From: Alistipes sp.
GTDB lineage: Bacteria; Bacteroidota; Bacteroidia; Bacteroidales; Rikenellaceae
Reading direction: 5' to 3'
DNA: 64,000 bases
NCBI GenBank assembly: GCA_017646625.1
Contig: JAGCMF010000029.1
Location: 1-64,000 of the forward strand
Shown: positions 62,017-64,000 of the stretch, one piece after another
Position numbering within the stretch: position 1 is the first letter of the stretch
How the letters are laid out: the number at the start of each line of letters is the position of its first letter
Made by a program: the position numbers and the translations under genes
The notes under the pieces: model-generated
The model's input: only the letters and a program-made list of their open reading frames with translations
What the model was told of the DNA's origin: nothing
Database searches by the model: none

Positions 62017-64000
62017 TTACAAATCATTATCGTCAAATAATTCCTGAACTCCCTCTGTCTTTGAATCCATTCCAAATGACTTTATTGTATCAAAAGCATT
62101 GTACTTAGGATTTTTTACAGCAAATGTTGTTCTCTTAACATATTGAAATACTTTGCTTAACGCAGCATAATAGTGCTTGGGTGTATATTCTGTATCAAAT
62201 ATGAGATTCACATTCGAATCGCTATTAAAGATATCATCAGCCGTTACGCTATGTACATCTTTCCCATCCCACACCATGAGAACATTTTTGCTATTAGATG
62301 TCAAAAACTCAAAATCAGTAGCACTTAAATATATATATCCACCTTTAGCACTCTTTATTACTAAATTAATTTTTTCTCCGTTGGGACTTATTATATCATT
62401 AATTTGATTCACAGATCGCCATGTTTGGAAAAGGTTATCATCTCCAGCATCATATCGACTCCAATTATCACAAATATACCCGTAAGATTCCAATTTTCTT
62501 CGTACAACTTCTTCTGCTTCTATATGAGCGTCCTTCTGTTGCTCTTTTGACAATCCATCGCGTTCTATTATCTGACCGGACTGTACGCTAAGTTCACTTT
62601 GAGCATGCCTATGAATATCTTCAATCGTATCATATTCATTCTCTCTACTATTGCCCGCTAGCTCTAGTTCTCCAAATTTGGCGCGATATCGTCTGATTAT
62701 TGCATCTTTTTCCTGAATAGATTCTGACAACGACTCAATCTTCTTATTTTTTTGTGCGATTTCATCATTCTTTTCATTTAATTCATCAACAGAAACCATA
62801 AACAATTGTGTCCAATCATTTTTTGTAAATGGCACCTTCGCATCATCGCAAACTGTCAATAAAGTCGTTTCTATGCGTTTATTCTTAGCATTTATATATA
62901 ATACATTGGGGATAAAATATGCGTAATCGCCAACAGTTTCTGTATATAAATGTATCTGTTTGTAAACACCTCTTTTGGGCATTTCGCCTTCAATTAAGTT
63001 TATGTGAATCTTGTTTTTAACGAACTTTTCATATCTATCATTAACCCATTCACATGCCTGTTGATAGTCTTCTATTTCATATTTTGTGACTAATTGTAAA
63101 CGAGTGAATATCTCTTTTAAAACTTTTACTTGATTTTCTCCTGTAAAAGGTGTTTCAAGAGTGATGGCCCAATCCAAGAATGCTGTAATCTCAGCAGTAT
63201 TTGTAGACAACGAAATGGATTCGTTTTTCAAGAATGAATATCTCCTCTTCATTTCATCTGACAATGGACCCTTGACACCAAGCTGGATCATGAATTTTTC
63301 TTTATCTTCACTATTAGCCCATTGTCTTACAATAGAAGACAATCGTTCAGTACCAACCGTTACATCATCACAATTAATAAATTTACCAACGATCTTCTGA
63401 TTCGGGAATAAGTTAATGTATTTGTCAAGAACATCTATTTTGTGTTCAAAGAAATATGAAAGCACATTAGATACAAACTGCTCGTCCGAAATAGGTATTG
63501 TAGCTCGTTGGCCATATGAAACATATGCAAGGTTGTAACATATGTAAAACGCATATTGTTCTGGCGTTCTTGTGGCTCGTATAGCCGATAACCTCTCTTT
63601 TATAACACTATTTGACATCCTAGATAATGAGAATAAATTCTCATTACCTTCTAAATCTGATATCAACTCTTTAACAATGTTAAATGTTGAGTTATCAAAC
63701 TGATTTGGTAAAATCTGCGACAACGAGAAATGGTATTCTTTCCCTGATATGCAGATAAGAACATCATCACTTATCGTGTATTGAGATAAATTTTTGTTAT
63801 CTATGTATATCAGTCCCTTAAGCTTTTCGATGTTAAACGCACTCAAAAGTGCCAGCCTTATTACACGATATTCAATTGATTCCTTGGTCGATGACGCATT
63901 AAATGATATTTGCCCGAATCGCTCTATAAAATAGTGTTTTGCTCCATCTGTTTTCTCGACAATACTCAACAATTCGATTGTCGCACCATTTTTATTAATT
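62017..64000 (-). CDS. C-terminal part of a large island protein (cut by window edge)
   Basis: At least 660 codons; the frame stays open to base 64000 (it reads INKNGATIELLSIVEKTDG across the first TTG), so the true start is outside. The visible part has a mixed alpha/beta body, a coiled coil (DELNEKNDEIAQKNKKIESL and onward, around 200-250 residues before the end) and a C-terminal domain: EEVVRRKLESYGYICDNW then NDIISPNGEKINLVIKSAKGG and IYLSATDFEFL. The last resembles NOV_C/DUF3883 (PD-(D/E)XK-like), often found at the end of giant sacsin/HSP90-like ATPase proteins in defence islands; the match is loose, with V-I-K where E-V-K would be expected. Function unknown. Confidence 0.7.
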   Translation of the reverse strand, partial: INKNGATIELLSIVEKTDGAKHYFIERFGQISFNASSTKESIEYRVIRLALLSAFNIEKLKGLIYIDNKNLSQYTISDDVLICISGKEYHFSLSQILPNQFDNSTFNIVKELISDLEGNENLFSLSRMSNSVIKERLSAIRATRTPEQYAFYICYNLAYVSYGQRATIPISDEQFVSNVLSYFFEHKIDVLDKYINLFPNQKIVGKFINCDDVTVGTERLSSIVRQWANSEDKEKFMIQLGVKGPLSDEMKRRYSFLKNESISLSTNTAEITAFLDWAITLETPFTGENQVKVLKEIFTRLQLVTKYEIEDYQQACEWVNDRYEKFVKNKIHINLIEGEMPKRGVYKQIHLYTETVGDYAYFIPNVLYINAKNKRIETTLLTVCDDAKVPFTKNDWTQLFMVSVDELNEKNDEIAQKNKKIESLSESIQEKDAIIRRYRAKFGELELAGNSRENEYDTIEDIHRHAQSELSVQSGQIIERDGLSKEQQKDAHIEAEEVVRRKLESYGYICDNWSRYDAGDDNLFQTWRSVNQINDIISPNGEKINLVIKSAKGGYIYLSATDFEFLTSNSKNVLMVWDGKDVHSVTADDIFNSDSNVNLIFDTEYTPKHYYAALSKVFQYVKRTTFAVKNPKYNAFDTIKSFGMDSKTEGVQELFDDNDL

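Noticed and set aside
1..64000. CRISPR array, rRNA operon, insertion sequence, intact integrase
   Set aside because: No regularly spaced direct repeats, no rRNA-like sequence, and no transposase or recombinase reading frame with family motifs were seen.

Overview
The window looks like a chromosome segment of a Bacteroidota bacterium, most likely order Bacteroidales; the genus cannot be fixed from the sequence. The evidence is Bacteroidota-type promoters (TTG, about 19-20 bases, TAnnTTTG) before many genes, a cytochrome-b type fumarate reductase operon (frdCAB), lipoproteins with early lipobox cysteines, and families common in this phylum (GIN/DUF2807, DUF4836-like, BACON-like, C4 zinc ribbon/Nif3 pair, two-gene M16 peptidase). 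Most of the window is ordinary, dense core chromosome of balanced base composition.

Layout. 1-560: AT-rich gene-free edge with a 21-base copy of the 3' end of the neighbouring tRNA-Leu(UAA) gene (561-646). 740-11437 (minus): a tightly packed run GIN protein, AddB-like and AddA-like recombination nuclease/helicase, ABC exporter, HPr-kinase-like protein, S24/S26-type protease, IspF and an MmcQ/YjbR protein. 11549-14001 (minus): HAD phosphatase and two membrane-anchored M23 peptidases. 14115-18279 (plus): alaS and gpmI. 18345-18881: 5-formyl-THF cyclo-ligase. 19095-22586: frdCAB with a clear promoter and terminator. 22752-24164: Hsp20 with a Cys-rich insertion, then two small membrane/Cys proteins. 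24312-29934 (plus): trkA, deoxynucleoside kinase, RNA m5C methyltransferase, MerR regulator, Nif3-like protein and C4 zinc-ribbon protein. 30015-35984 (minus): DUF4836-like protein, small ABC exporter (ATPase and FtsX-like permease), GNAT and ABC-F. 36238-39129 (plus): thrC, manA and an atypical LuxR regulator. 39332-43864: DUF1295 membrane protein, BACON-type lipoprotein, the decayed 3' end of another probable lipoprotein gene, an ion channel with a non-canonical filter, a lipoprotein and mscL. 43931-51369 (minus): two M16 peptidases, HD protein, umuD, a GH2 glycosidase lipoprotein and umuC, so a sugar hydrolase gene splits umuDC. 51548-59199: orphan PTS IIC-like protein, MATE exporter, RluB-like pseudouridine synthase, CAT-like acetyltransferase, YjdM/PhnA protein and a patatin fused to an outer-membrane barrel.

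The right end is different. At 59291-59308, on the minus strand, lies an 18-base sequence encoding FCIGK-stop, the invariant C-terminus of MnmE (TrmE), with no mnmE gene upstream of it. This is what the distal attachment site of an element integrated into the 3' end of mnmE looks like. It predicts that everything from about 59309 to beyond base 64000 is mobile DNA and that intact mnmE lies to the right of the window. The DNA becomes visibly more AT-rich there and carries two coupled genes: a large protein cut by the window edge (coiled coil, possible NOV/DUF3883-like C-terminus) and an Upf1-like SF1 helicase fused to a C-terminal PIN nuclease domain. This pair is the best candidate here for an undescribed, probably defence-related, system.

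Two inverted copies of an intergenic palindromic repeat of about 160 bases (23285-23447 and 55392-55556) sit between convergent gene pairs and are the main unexplained repeat. No CRISPR array, rRNA, insertion sequence or intact integrase was found.
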